From a virus, in the IMG/VR virus record IMGVR_UViG_3300025809_000110, positions 1-26,221 of that record: a stretch of 26,221 nucleotides of DNA; one strand, 5' to 3'. Below are positions 13,792 through 22,518 of the stretch, piece by piece; position 1 is the first letter of the stretch; every line of letters starts with the position of its first letter. A model generated the notes under the pieces. The model did not search any database. It saw only the letters and a list, made by a program, of their open reading frames with translations, and was not told the origin of the DNA. Made by a program: the position numbers and the translations under genes.

Positions 13792-16700
13792 ATGGCAGAA
13801 GCTAAAAATACTTTTCTTAAGTCTAAAATGAATAAAGACCTAGATGATAGATTACTACCATCTGGAGAATATAGAAATGCTAGGAATGTAGCAGTAAGTA
13901 AATCTGAAGGGCAAGACGTAGGAGCATTGGAGAACGTTTTAGGTAATACTAAGATAGCTAATATATTACCGGACTTTGAGATAGAAGTGTTAAGCAGTTC
14001 ATCCGGGGTAGGCGATGACATAATTATTAGTAGTTTTTCATCAGCTGCTTCTTTTAATAATAATGACCGAAGGATTCACATCAATTATGAGGTAATAGTA
14101 CAAGGTTTTGTAGTAGGATTTGTTTCGGCTTATTCAAACAGTACTGCAGGTATGACAATAACGGTTCCTGGCGGTAGTGGAATGTTCCCCCCTGGATATT
14201 TTTTTAAAATAAGACCTAATTTAGAAATAATAGGTACCTTACCTATAGTTTCTACAGATAAAATATACTTATTTGCAACAAACTATACAGATACATCAGC
14301 TAGTGGGCTAGCTAATTTTAGCTCAGATACTGGCTTGAGTATAGTAAAAACTAACCCAGGCAATAGTGCAATATTAGAGTATAACTTAAATACTCCTAGC
14401 CAAGCGCCTATGGTCCTAGTTGAAGGATCATGGTTAAACTTTTCTAAAACTTTTCCCATAATAAATTCTAATTTATTAGAGACATTACTTTTTTGGACAG
14501 ATGATAGAAATCAACCTAGAAAAATAAATGTAAATACAGCTTTAAACGCTTCTTTTACAAGCGAGCAACAATATGCAGATGGAAATTGGGGATACTATAA
14601 GAACGAAGATCATGTTAGTGTAGCCAAATATGCCCCTATAACTCCAATACAATTGTGGAAATTATATGAAAACGGTGGAAGCCCTACATATGAAACAACA
14701 ATGAAGGATGTTGTGAGTGAAAAGTTACCAGATGGTACTACAGCTAATCCTGATTATGATGCCACTTATGGAGGAGACCCTGATTTTCTTGAAGATAAAT
14801 TTGTTAAGTTTAGTTATAGGTTAAAGTTTGATGACGGAGAATATTCTTTAATGGCTCCTTTTACACAAGCTGCTTATATACCTAAACAAGACGGATTTTT
14901 TCTTACAGATGATGAGGATGATACTTTTAGATCAACCGTGGTGGGTTTCATGGAAAACAAAGTTAACAATATTTCCTTAAGAATACCTATGCCCTATGTT
15001 ATTAATGGTACCGGGGAAAATCCAGAAGAAGCTAATTTGATGCAGTGTGATCAAATTTCCGAGTTAATGAAGATTACTGAGGTTGAAATTTTATATAAAG
15101 AATCAGATGCATTAGCAGTACAAGTTTTAGATAGACTGCCTTTAAGTACAGTAGAAACAGGGGGTACATCTAAGTTTTATGAATATGATTACCAAGCAAG
15201 AAAGCCTTATAGAACTTTACCCTCCGCAGCACTAGTAAGGGTGTTTGATAAAATACCGCCAAGAGCTAAAACTCAAGAGGTGATAAGTAATAGGGTTGTT
15301 TATGGTAATTATGTAAACAAACTTACTCCACCTGAAACATTAAATTACAATGTAGCCTTAAGTGATAAATACCCTTTGTTTGATTTGTTTGGTGAACCGA
15401 ATCCTGAACAGGGGCGTACCTCTGTTGTAGAATATCCTCAGCATACAGTAAAAAATAATCGTAACTACCAGGTAGCTATAGTGCTTTCAGATAGATATGG
15501 TAGATCTTCCACTCCAATATTATCTGAGGTGACCGATTCTGTTTCATCGCAGGGTATAAACTACGGAGGATCCACATTTTACGCTCCCTACAGATATTCA
15601 GCAGCTGGACCAGGTGTTAATGAATCCACGGTTTTAAACTGGGCAGGAGACTCTATAAAAGTGTTGTTCAACGACGTAATAACATCGACAAAAAATGATT
15701 TACTAAGCAACAGTACAGGTACAGGAACGCCGGGTATTCATTCTTATAATACAAGTATAAGTTCACTAATGGTTCCAGGAGGTTGGTTTAGCTATAAAGT
15801 AGTGGTTAGACAAGTGGAGCAAGAATACTATAACATTTATTTACCCGGTATAATAAACGGATACCCTGGGCACACAGAATATTTTGGAGAAGAAGAGGGA
15901 GTTACCGCTTTTACAACATTATACAGTGACAACATAAACAAGCTGCCTAGAGATTTATCCGAGGTTGGACCAGAGCAAAGACAATATAGAAGCAGTACAC
16001 GATTATATGGTAGAGTAACAAACGTTGATTTTGCCACAGCCCCTTTTAATACCCAATATTATCCAGGAAGAGAAGCGCACGATCCCGATGCTATTGGTGT
16101 TGAATCTGAATTAGCTGGTGGTGGTGGTAATAATGCTCATCCTAGTATATACCAAGCAGACACAGACCCTTATTTAGTTAGACTATCTACAGATAGTGCT
16201 ATTGGTCAAGAAGACACACAAAGTGGTGATCTTGATTTTCCTGTTTTAGCTGTTTACGAAACGGAGCCTGTAGTATCAAGAATAGATATATTTTGGGAAA
16301 CATCAACCAGTGGTTGGTTAGGCAGGTTAAACGAGCTAATACTAACCTCTACGGAAGCACCAATAGGTATTTCAGCTACAAACTTTTTATTAAAAGAGGA
16401 TCAAGAGCAATCCGGAGCAGGAACAGTTACAGGAGCAACAAATTCTCCTTACGTTACAGATTTATTTCAACCTATTAATCAAGCGCAACTAGCAGTGGAT
16501 GATGGTATTCTTACCGACTTTCAAGTAATAAGTGCTTCAGGAGTAAATAGAACGGCAGATTTTGCAATAGAATCAGGCCCAGGAAACGTAGGTGATCCTG
16601 GATATGGGTTTAGAATAAAAATTGCAAATGATTTTTATTATGGATCCACAGCTACCACGGATGAAACATATACTTTTTCATTTAATGTAGCTACATCATC

Positions 16701-18303
16701 ATTTCCAGACGACAAGACACTTGTTGATTTTACAGAGTCACTTCAAAACGTAGCGCCTACAATAGATGCTTGTCCAGGTATTGTAGCCTTGCTACCTCAA
16801 GATACAGCTATATACAGTTTTACCGCAGTAAATGGAAGCGCAAGTGCAACACAAGACACTAATGAGCTTTTATTTTATTTCGAAACTGCCCCAGGAGTTG
16901 TAGCCAATACAATAACTATAGCGGGAGTTGTATTTGAATGCACTTTAAACGGGGTTGTTACAGTTCAATCTGGAATTCCTTCAGGTAGTTATTCTTTAAC
17001 AGTTATAGTATATGACGCAGCTGCAGGAACTGGGACACTAACAGACAAATGTTTATTTCCAGTCAATTTTGGATTTGTAGAAGTACCCAGTGGATTTACT
17101 CAAGATTTTAACGGAAACTTTGAGGGTGATAAAGTTTATTTTTCTTGGAAAGAAGATAATGCAGTTTTATCATTTGGAGGTCTTACAAATGGAACAGGTG
17201 ATGACTATGTCACAGCTACAGGTTTAGCAACCACAGGCGGTTCGGGCTCTGGGTTAACTGTAGACATTGTAGCAAGTCCTCCAATTAATGGAGCTAAAAT
17301 TATAGAGGCTATTGTAAATAATCCAGGATCAGGTTATCAACCTCAAGATTCAGTTATAGTACAACAAGCAGGTAGCCAAAATAATGGGGTCATAAACTGT
17401 GATTTTGATAGCTATACACCAGGATGTGTAGAAGGAAATTACATAACATATAGAACAAAAGCTTACAATTACGATACAGCGTGTGGGGGTACTGCGCCTA
17501 GATTTATAAAGCTAAACGACAACGAGCAGTTTGTAGTAGTTTTTGATATGTTTGCATCCTCACTTGGTGGAAATGACCAAGCGTGGTATGGGCCTAAAAT
17601 GAACTATAGAGCAACAAGCAGTGATCCTTGGGTCCAAGCTCAAGACGCTAATGGAAATCAAGGGTTGTTCAGAGGAACCTGGGCTGGCAATGCCGGTCAA
17701 GGTCAAGGCTTAACTTCTAATACTGAAGATCAAATGACCTTTCAACCAGGGCTGACCTTGAATATAGGATTTCAAAATCAAGCACTGTGTACGCGGTATT
17801 TAATGTTTAATACGCCTGGAGAATACGAATTGGTTCCATATAATAATAATGGAGCATTTATTACTGGCACCAGTACTTGTGCTAATCCAAATTTGAATTT
17901 TGATTGGGGATTTTATAGTCAAGACGGAAGTTACGATTTACCAACTTGTGATGGAGGAACTCCAGGCACGTCATTTGAGTATAACATAGCTACATCGACA
18001 AGTGCTTCAAACGCATGTGCTGTCCCTAGTAGTTTTGGAACTAAATTGTGGGCTCAATCTTATTTATCTAAGTATGTTGTTGAGTTTTATACGGACAAAG
18101 AACTACTAACTCCCTGGACACCTACAGCTGGGTGGTTTACTTATAATCAAACAGGAAGAGTATTCAGGGGAGGTGTAATAGAAACAGGTCAATTTAAAAA
18201 TCCTAATGAGAGAGGAAATGGAGCTTACAAGGCTTATTTTAATTCAGATGGAACTAAGAGTGGTAGTGGGTGTGTATCTTGCACTATAAATAATGGAACA
18301 TAG
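13792..18303 (+). CDS. Tail nozzle / muzzle (stabilisation) protein, N-terminal part, with adhesin-like C-terminus
   Basis: This 1503-residue structural protein opens with NTFLKSKMNKDLDDRLLPSG (6-25), then EYRNARNVAVSKSEGQDVGA. This start is characteristic, from memory, of the large tail nozzle or stabilisation protein of Bacteroidota podoviruses and crAss-like phages. Residues to about 950 are beta-rich and presumably build the tube wall. After that the character changes. Residues about 978-1102 resemble an Ig or cadherin-like domain (VAPTIDACPGIV start, SGSYSLTVIVYDAAAGTG end). Residues 1170-1187 contain IVNNPGSGYQPQD, a repeat type common in phage adhesins. The last 300 residues are rich in cysteine (INCDF, TPGCVE, DTACGG, ALCTRY, STCANP, PTCDGG, NACAVP, GCVSC). 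The gene ends in TAG directly followed by TAA, so readthrough is unlikely. The companion propeller part is encoded separately 28 bases downstream. Confidence 0.8.
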   Translation: MAEAKNTFLKSKMNKDLDDRLLPSGEYRNARNVAVSKSEGQDVGALENVLGNTKIANILPDFEIEVLSSSSGVGDDIIISSFSSAASFNNNDRRIHINYEVIVQGFVVGFVSAYSNSTAGMTITVPGGSGMFPPGYFFKIRPNLEIIGTLPIVSTDKIYLFATNYTDTSASGLANFSSDTGLSIVKTNPGNSAILEYNLNTPSQAPMVLVEGSWLNFSKTFPIINSNLLETLLFWTDDRNQPRKINVNTALNASFTSEQQYADGNWGYYKNEDHVSVAKYAPITPIQLWKLYENGGSPTYETTMKDVVSEKLPDGTTANPDYDATYGGDPDFLEDKFVKFSYRLKFDDGEYSLMAPFTQAAYIPKQDGFFLTDDEDDTFRSTVVGFMENKVNNISLRIPMPYVINGTGENPEEANLMQCDQISELMKITEVEILYKESDALAVQVLDRLPLSTVETGGTSKFYEYDYQARKPYRTLPSAALVRVFDKIPPRAKTQEVISNRVVYGNYVNKLTPPETLNYNVALSDKYPLFDLFGEPNPEQGRTSVVEYPQHTVKNNRNYQVAIVLSDRYGRSSTPILSEVTDSVSSQGINYGGSTFYAPYRYSAAGPGVNESTVLNWAGDSIKVLFNDVITSTKNDLLSNSTGTGTPGIHSYNTSISSLMVPGGWFSYKVVVRQVEQEYYNIYLPGIINGYPGHTEYFGEEEGVTAFTTLYSDNINKLPRDLSEVGPEQRQYRSSTRLYGRVTNVDFATAPFNTQYYPGREAHDPDAIGVESELAGGGGNNAHPSIYQADTDPYLVRLSTDSAIGQEDTQSGDLDFPVLAVYETEPVVSRIDIFWETSTSGWLGRLNELILTSTEAPIGISATNFLLKEDQEQSGAGTVTGATNSPYVTDLFQPINQAQLAVDDGILTDFQVISASGVNRTADFAIESGPGNVGDPGYGFRIKIANDFYYGSTATTDETYTFSFNVATSSFPDDKTLVDFTESLQNVAPTIDACPGIVALLPQDTAIYSFTAVNGSASATQDTNELLFYFETAPGVVANTITIAGVVFECTLNGVVTVQSGIPSGSYSLTVIVYDAAAGTGTLTDKCLFPVNFGFVEVPSGFTQDFNGNFEGDKVYFSWKEDNAVLSFGGLTNGTGDDYVTATGLATTGGSGSGLTVDIVASPPINGAKIIEAIVNNPGSGYQPQDSVIVQQAGSQNNGVINCDFDSYTPGCVEGNYITYRTKAYNYDTACGGTAPRFIKLNDNEQFVVVFDMFASSLGGNDQAWYGPKMNYRATSSDPWVQAQDANGNQGLFRGTWAGNAGQGQGLTSNTEDQMTFQPGLTLNIGFQNQALCTRYLMFNTPGEYELVPYNNNGAFITGTSTCANPNLNFDWGFYSQDGSYDLPTCDGGTPGTSFEYNIATSTSASNACAVPSSFGTKLWAQSYLSKYVVEFYTDKELLTPWTPTAGWFTYNQTGRVFRGGVIETGQFKNPNERGNGAYKAYFNSDGTKSGSGCVSCTINNGT

Positions 18304-18331
18304 TAATTAACCGCATAAACAAGTAATTATA

Positions 18332-19732
18332 ATGGCATACGCTATAGAAGTTAAATATTTCAATTCCTTCTTGTTAAAGAAAGTAGTAGATGATTCAAAT
18401 CTACCTGTATGGCCTAGCTTAATAACAGCTACCACGGAGAACAATACCAGGTGGCCTACATTTTCACAACAAGCTGAAGATTCCGTCCCTAATGATTGGG
18501 TCATTGAAGAGGCTAGACTGCGAGGTGGATATAACAATGTTGAAGTTGGGTATGGTGTTAAAGCATATGCTGTTGAACCAAACCCTAATGGATCTTTGCT
18601 TTTAAACGGGTTAATATATTCAGGTATATTCAACTCTAGAACAGGTATTAATCAAACAAATGTTTTTTCAGTTGGCGAAGAGATTACTAAGTCTGCTGAT
18701 CCAGCTAATGGCTCTATACAAAAGCTTTACGCGGAGGATACAAATTTAATTATATTCCAAGAAAATAAAGTGAGTAGGGCGTTAATAGATAAGGATGCTA
18801 TATATTCCGCTGAAGGAGGAGGAGCTGTAACTAATGTCAACACAACAATAGGAACAATACAACCTTATCAAGGTGAGTATGGAATAAGTAAAAACCCTGA
18901 AAGCTTTGCTGTATATGGGTATCAAAAATATTTTACAGATAAAAATAGAAATGCAGTAATGAGATTATCTATGAACGGTCTTGAAGAGATATCAAGGTTT
19001 GGGATGATTGATTACTTTAGAGATAACTTAACAAATTTAGGAGATGGAAAGGCTGTAGGAGCTTATGATGTATACTCCAAACAATACGTTTTATCTTTGC
19101 AAGGAGCCGGGTTAAGTAATGTCAATGCCACTTTAACTTTTGATGAATCTGTTAAAGGTTGGGTTAGTTTTATGGATTACATTCCTAGTTTTATGTTTAG
19201 TCTTAAAAACAAGTTTTATAGCACAACAGGTGGAGATATTTACGAGCAATTTTCAAATATTGTAGATAGAAACTCATTTTATGGAACTACTTATAATAGT
19301 TCTGTTACGCTTGTTCATAACCCAAAGCCAAGCATGTCTAAGGTGTTTAAAACAATAAATTATGAAGGCAGTGATGGGTGGACCGTAACGTCTCAAATAA
19401 CATCTGAAAGTGATATAGGAAATCCTATATTAAGTTTTTTACAGGGAACATACGATTCTAGTGTGCCTCCAAGAACAGGAACCGCGGCCTCAGGACCAGG
19501 GTCTGTAGCTCCTAGAAGGTATGCAGGTTTTGCAAAAAAAGAAGGTAAATATCACGGTAAAATTGTTAATGGAACTGGCGTAAAATCAAGAGAAATTATA
19601 TTTGGAAACGATATGACTGGTATAAAAGGCTATTTCTCCACAGTGACAATAACTACTGACAAAGTAACAAACCCAGGTGGAGCAAAAGAATTGTTTGCAG
19701 TTTCTACAAATTATGTGGAATCCGCTTATTAA
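18332..19732 (+). CDS. Tail nozzle / muzzle protein, propeller-like second part
   Basis: This 466-residue beta-rich protein contains blocks I associate with the distal half of podovirus nozzle proteins (T7 gp12 and crAss muzzle type): LIYSGIFNSRTGINQTNVFS, SIQKLYAEDTNLIIFQENKV (128-147) and GEYGISKNPESFAVYGYQKY, followed by FTDKNRNAVMRLS (about 180-215). The repeated strand-turn pattern with Tyr/Phe-Thr-Asp-Lys looks like propeller blades. In the relatives I have in mind these blocks lie in the same chain as the preceding protein's N-terminal motif, so here the nozzle seems to be made from two polypeptides. The start at 18332 is in a different frame from the upstream gene, after TAGTAA and a 25-base A/T gap, and the N-terminus (WVIEEARLRGGYNNVEVGYG) is well formed. 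It therefore does not look like a sequencing frameshift. Confidence 0.78.
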   Translation: MAYAIEVKYFNSFLLKKVVDDSNLPVWPSLITATTENNTRWPTFSQQAEDSVPNDWVIEEARLRGGYNNVEVGYGVKAYAVEPNPNGSLLLNGLIYSGIFNSRTGINQTNVFSVGEEITKSADPANGSIQKLYAEDTNLIIFQENKVSRALIDKDAIYSAEGGGAVTNVNTTIGTIQPYQGEYGISKNPESFAVYGYQKYFTDKNRNAVMRLSMNGLEEISRFGMIDYFRDNLTNLGDGKAVGAYDVYSKQYVLSLQGAGLSNVNATLTFDESVKGWVSFMDYIPSFMFSLKNKFYSTTGGDIYEQFSNIVDRNSFYGTTYNSSVTLVHNPKPSMSKVFKTINYEGSDGWTVTSQITSESDIGNPILSFLQGTYDSSVPPRTGTAASGPGSVAPRRYAGFAKKEGKYHGKIVNGTGVKSREIIFGNDMTGIKGYFSTVTITTDKVTNPGGAKELFAVSTNYVESAY

Positions 19733-19747
19733 ATTAAATCAAATTAA

Positions 19748-20155
19748 ATGGAATTAAAAGCAAGAATATTACAAGACGAAGATTGGGATACATTATGTAG
19801 TTGGTGGGATAGCTGGCCAAAATGGGTTAATCCACCTAAGTCGTTTTTACCGGACAATGGAAAAGGCGGCTTAATGATAGAAAAAAACGGTAAACCAATT
19901 GTAGCTGGGTTTTTGTATTTAACTAACTCAGACGCTGTCTTATTAGAATGGATAGTATCAGATCCAGAATATAGAGATAAAGATCGTAAACAAGCTTTAG
20001 AATTGCTTATAACAAGTGCAGAAGATGCGTGCAAAGCTTTAGGCAAAGTACATATGTTCAGCATAGGAAGAAATAAACATTTAATAGAAACGCATAAAAA
20101 ATTAGGTTGGACCGCTGATCCGGATCCATCTTATGAACTTATTAAAAACATATAA
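19748..20155 (+). CDS. GNAT-fold acyltransferase-like protein
   Basis: This 135-residue protein has the layout of the GNAT N-acetyltransferase superfamily. An N-terminal strand and helix (MELKARILQDEDWDTLCSWW) leads to a central pair of strands (GLMIEKNGKPIVAGFLYLT), then motif A (LLEWIVSDPEYRDKDRKQAL) with its long helix, and a C-terminal strand-helix (HMFSIGRNKHLIETHKKLGW). The normal acetyl-CoA pyrophosphate loop is Arg/Gln-x-x-Gly-x-Gly/Ala. Here the corresponding stretch is RDKDRKQA with no glycine, so cofactor binding is doubtful. Some T7-like podoviruses carry a GNAT-like protein (T7 gp13 area) that is needed for assembly of internal virion proteins. The location directly before the gp14-like gene suggests an analogous role rather than a metabolic one. 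The gene ends 3 bases before its neighbour. Confidence 0.72.
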   Translation: MELKARILQDEDWDTLCSWWDSWPKWVNPPKSFLPDNGKGGLMIEKNGKPIVAGFLYLTNSDAVLLEWIVSDPEYRDKDRKQALELLITSAEDACKALGKVHMFSIGRNKHLIETHKKLGWTADPDPSYELIKNI

Positions 20156-20158
20156 ATT

Positions 20159-20881
20159 ATGGCAGTAGTAACAGCAATTGCAGGCGCAGCTATAGCAGTA
20201 GGAGGAGCTGTAGCAGGTTCAATTTCCGCAGGTAAAGAAGCTAAAAGAGCTGGTAGAAGAGCCGCTAGCGCAAGAGCCCGTATGGATTACATTGAAGATA
20301 ATAGACAAGAGGTAATAAACCCTTATGATCAGATGTCCTCAGTTGCTGATATGGCTACGGATTTACAGAATACATTATCCAACCCATTTGCTAACCTAAG
20401 TGTTGCGACAGGGGCAGCGGAAATGCAAGCTGAACAAGCTGATATTGCATTAGCAAATACTCTAGATACACTGTTAGCAACAGGTGCAGGCGCAGGTGGA
20501 GCAACAGCTTTAGCTCAAGCAGCTTTACAAAGTAAAAAAGGTATATCCGCAAGTATAGAAGGCCAAGAAGCTACTAATGAAAAAATGAAAGCTCAAGGCG
20601 AGCAAGATGCTCAAAAAGCAAGATATGCTGAAGCGGTTCGTATGCAAAATACAGAAATGCAAGATGAAATAAGATTACAAGGGGCTCAAGCTCAAGGTAG
20701 AGCTTATGAATTTGAAAGTGAGGAGCAAAGAGATGAAAATGAATTAGCTAGATTAGCTGGACAGCAACAACAAGCAAATGCCGCAAGGTCATCTGCTAAA
20801 GCAGGTCAAGCTGGTGCGTGGGGAGGATTAGCTAGTGCGGGAGGAAGCATAATGAGCGCCGGTATAGGATCAATGAAATAA
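20159..20881 (+). CDS. Internal virion (ejection) protein, T7 gp14-like
   Basis: This 240-residue protein starts with a Gly/Ala-rich hydrophobic segment (residues about 4-25, TAIAGAAIAVGGAVAGSISA) and then a basic stretch (KEAKRAGRRAASARAR). A long Ala/Gln/Glu-rich helical middle follows (AAEMQAEQADIALANTLDTL). It ends in another small-residue hydrophobic segment (about 222-238, AWGGLASAGGSIMSAGIG). This is the architecture of T7 gp14-type internal proteins, which leave the head first and insert into the outer membrane to make a channel for DNA. Similarity to gp14 is in layout and composition, not in a motif I can point to. It follows the GNAT-like gene by 3 bases and precedes two further large internal-type proteins. 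Confidence 0.7.
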   Translation: MAVVTAIAGAAIAVGGAVAGSISAGKEAKRAGRRAASARARMDYIEDNRQEVINPYDQMSSVADMATDLQNTLSNPFANLSVATGAAEMQAEQADIALANTLDTLLATGAGAGGATALAQAALQSKKGISASIEGQEATNEKMKAQGEQDAQKARYAEAVRMQNTEMQDEIRLQGAQAQGRAYEFESEEQRDENELARLAGQQQQANAARSSAKAGQAGAWGGLASAGGSIMSAGIGSMK

Positions 20882-20904
20882 AAATAATTTAAAAACAAAG
20901 TAGA

Positions 20905-22503
20905 ATGTCAAATACAATAAATTGGAACCCGCCTACTATTAAGGCAGCCAGAATAACAGGTAAAGGTGGTAGTGTCAATACTTCTACGCCTAACTGGAAT
21001 GCCGTTGGTCAATCTATAGCTAATGTAGGTCAATCTATAGCCGCTGGTTTAAATTTACGTACACAGAATATAAAATACGAAAAGCAAAGACAATTAGAAT
21101 TGTTGAAAACAAGAAACAACATAGCTACTACTCAATATGATAAAGTTGCTCAGCTTCAAACAACAAATAATAATGAATTTGAAATAAGTAAAAATAATCT
21201 ATTTCATAGTCAAATGGACAAGTATGTTAAGATAAGAACAGCTATGGATGATCCTAACAGTGGTATAGATATGGCTATGGCTCAACAAGCTTTATCGGAA
21301 ATAAACGCTGGTGTTTCTAAATATGCTAAGCAAGCACCTGTAGTTTTAGCAGCGGCTGCGACACTGAAAGAAGCCTTAAATAAACCGTTTGGTACCGCTG
21401 GTGCAGTAGCTGGGGGTGTACCCACTGCTCAACAAAACCTTTTATTAAAACTAATTGAAGGGGGAGATGTATCTATAGCAGATCAAAATGGTGATTTTAT
21501 TATTTACGACAAAGATAAAAAAGGAAATGTGCTAAATGTGTTTAACATTGATCAGTACATGCAAGCTACCAACGGAGGTAAAGATCCAGAAGATTATTTT
21601 AGAACTATAATAGATACAAAAGAAGAGCAAAAAGATGCTTCTGAGGCCATAGTAGGAACTGTTCAGAAGCCTAGTCAAACGTATTATGACTATGAAACCA
21701 AAACATCTAAAGATGGACAGTCTAGCATTGTCAATTTAGAATGGAAAACGAATGACAAAGGGCAGCTTATAGGAAGAGAGGCTGCTATATTGAATATTTC
21801 TAAGAGTGGCTTTAACTACCTTGTAGACGATGTAAAAGAAACCACAGCTATGTCTGATTTGTGGAATGATGTTATTGGTCAAGATCCTTCTGGTATAACT
21901 GGTCAAGACACTCCTTGGGATCCAAAAGATAAAACAAAGAAAAAATATACAGTTAAAGGGTATATAGATGCTGACTCAGGACAATTTGTTTTTGATCCAG
22001 AAGGTGATTCATCTCAAATATACAAAGATTCTTTTGGTAAAGAACTAGAATTAACTCAATCAGAATTTGCTAAAAGATGGATGGCCGAGAGTGCTGTATT
22101 TAAAAACGCTCCAAAACCCGCTATTGTAAGTAGATCTAAAAAAGCAGAAGGCGATAAAGGATATTCATATGATATGTATGAAGGCTATGTAAATAATCAA
22201 AAGAAAATAGCTGCTGCTCTTAAAGCAGATCCTAAATCTGACTTAACAGATTTTGATGGGCAGATACTTTCAGCTGGGTCAACCGGAGCTTACAAATTAC
22301 GCGTTTCGGGGCCAACGGAAGCTAACCCGAAAACTCCTATTACTGCTTCATGGGAGCATGTGGTACTAGTAGATGCCTATGCACAAGATGGCAAAAGCAA
22401 AATTAAAATGTGGAAACGTGTTGATGGCGAGAAGACTATACCAGCTCAAGGAAGTTGGTCTGAAATGAAAGCGCGTACAAAACAATATAGAACAAAGAAC
22501 TAA
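20905..22503 (+). CDS. Putative internal virion protein, unknown fold
   Basis: I do not recognise this 532-residue protein. The N-terminus (1-60) is Asn/Ser/Gly-rich and includes a short internal duplication (VGQSIANVGQSIAAG). Residues 55-150 form a helical, Gln/Lys-rich region (LRTQNIKYEKQRQLELLKTR). The remainder is soluble-looking with mixed strands and helices, including WGHVV-like beta segments near the C-terminus (ASWEHVVLVDAYAQDGK) and a basic end (KARTKQYRTKN). There is no membrane segment or catalytic motif. It lies between the gp14-like gene (23-base gap) and the giant ejection-type protein (15-base gap), the slot occupied by gp15 in T7-like phages. A role as an ejected core protein is therefore plausible by position only. 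Confidence 0.68.
   Translation: MSNTINWNPPTIKAARITGKGGSVNTSTPNWNAVGQSIANVGQSIAAGLNLRTQNIKYEKQRQLELLKTRNNIATTQYDKVAQLQTTNNNEFEISKNNLFHSQMDKYVKIRTAMDDPNSGIDMAMAQQALSEINAGVSKYAKQAPVVLAAAATLKEALNKPFGTAGAVAGGVPTAQQNLLLKLIEGGDVSIADQNGDFIIYDKDKKGNVLNVFNIDQYMQATNGGKDPEDYFRTIIDTKEEQKDASEAIVGTVQKPSQTYYDYETKTSKDGQSSIVNLEWKTNDKGQLIGREAAILNISKSGFNYLVDDVKETTAMSDLWNDVIGQDPSGITGQDTPWDPKDKTKKKYTVKGYIDADSGQFVFDPEGDSSQIYKDSFGKELELTQSEFAKRWMAESAVFKNAPKPAIVSRSKKAEGDKGYSYDMYEGYVNNQKKIAAALKADPKSDLTDFDGQILSAGSTGAYKLRVSGPTEANPKTPITASWEHVVLVDAYAQDGKSKIKMWKRVDGEKTIPAQGSWSEMKARTKQYRTKN
21007..21041 (+). repeat. 14-bp direct repeat inside the 532-residue gene
   Basis: GGTCAATCTATAGC occurs at 21007-21020 and again at 21028-21041, in frame and 21 bases apart, encoding VGQSIAN and VGQSIAA. 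The copies match perfectly over these 14 bases, which suggests a recent seven-codon duplication. Confidence 0.75.
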
Positions 22504-22518
22504 CTAATCATATAAAAT

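Noticed and set aside
18301-18334. Possible sequencing frameshift joining the 1503- and 466-residue proteins into one gene
   Set aside because: The upstream frame ends in a tandem TAG TAA, the gap is A/T-rich like other leaders in the window, and the downstream protein has a natural Met start and well-formed N-terminus.
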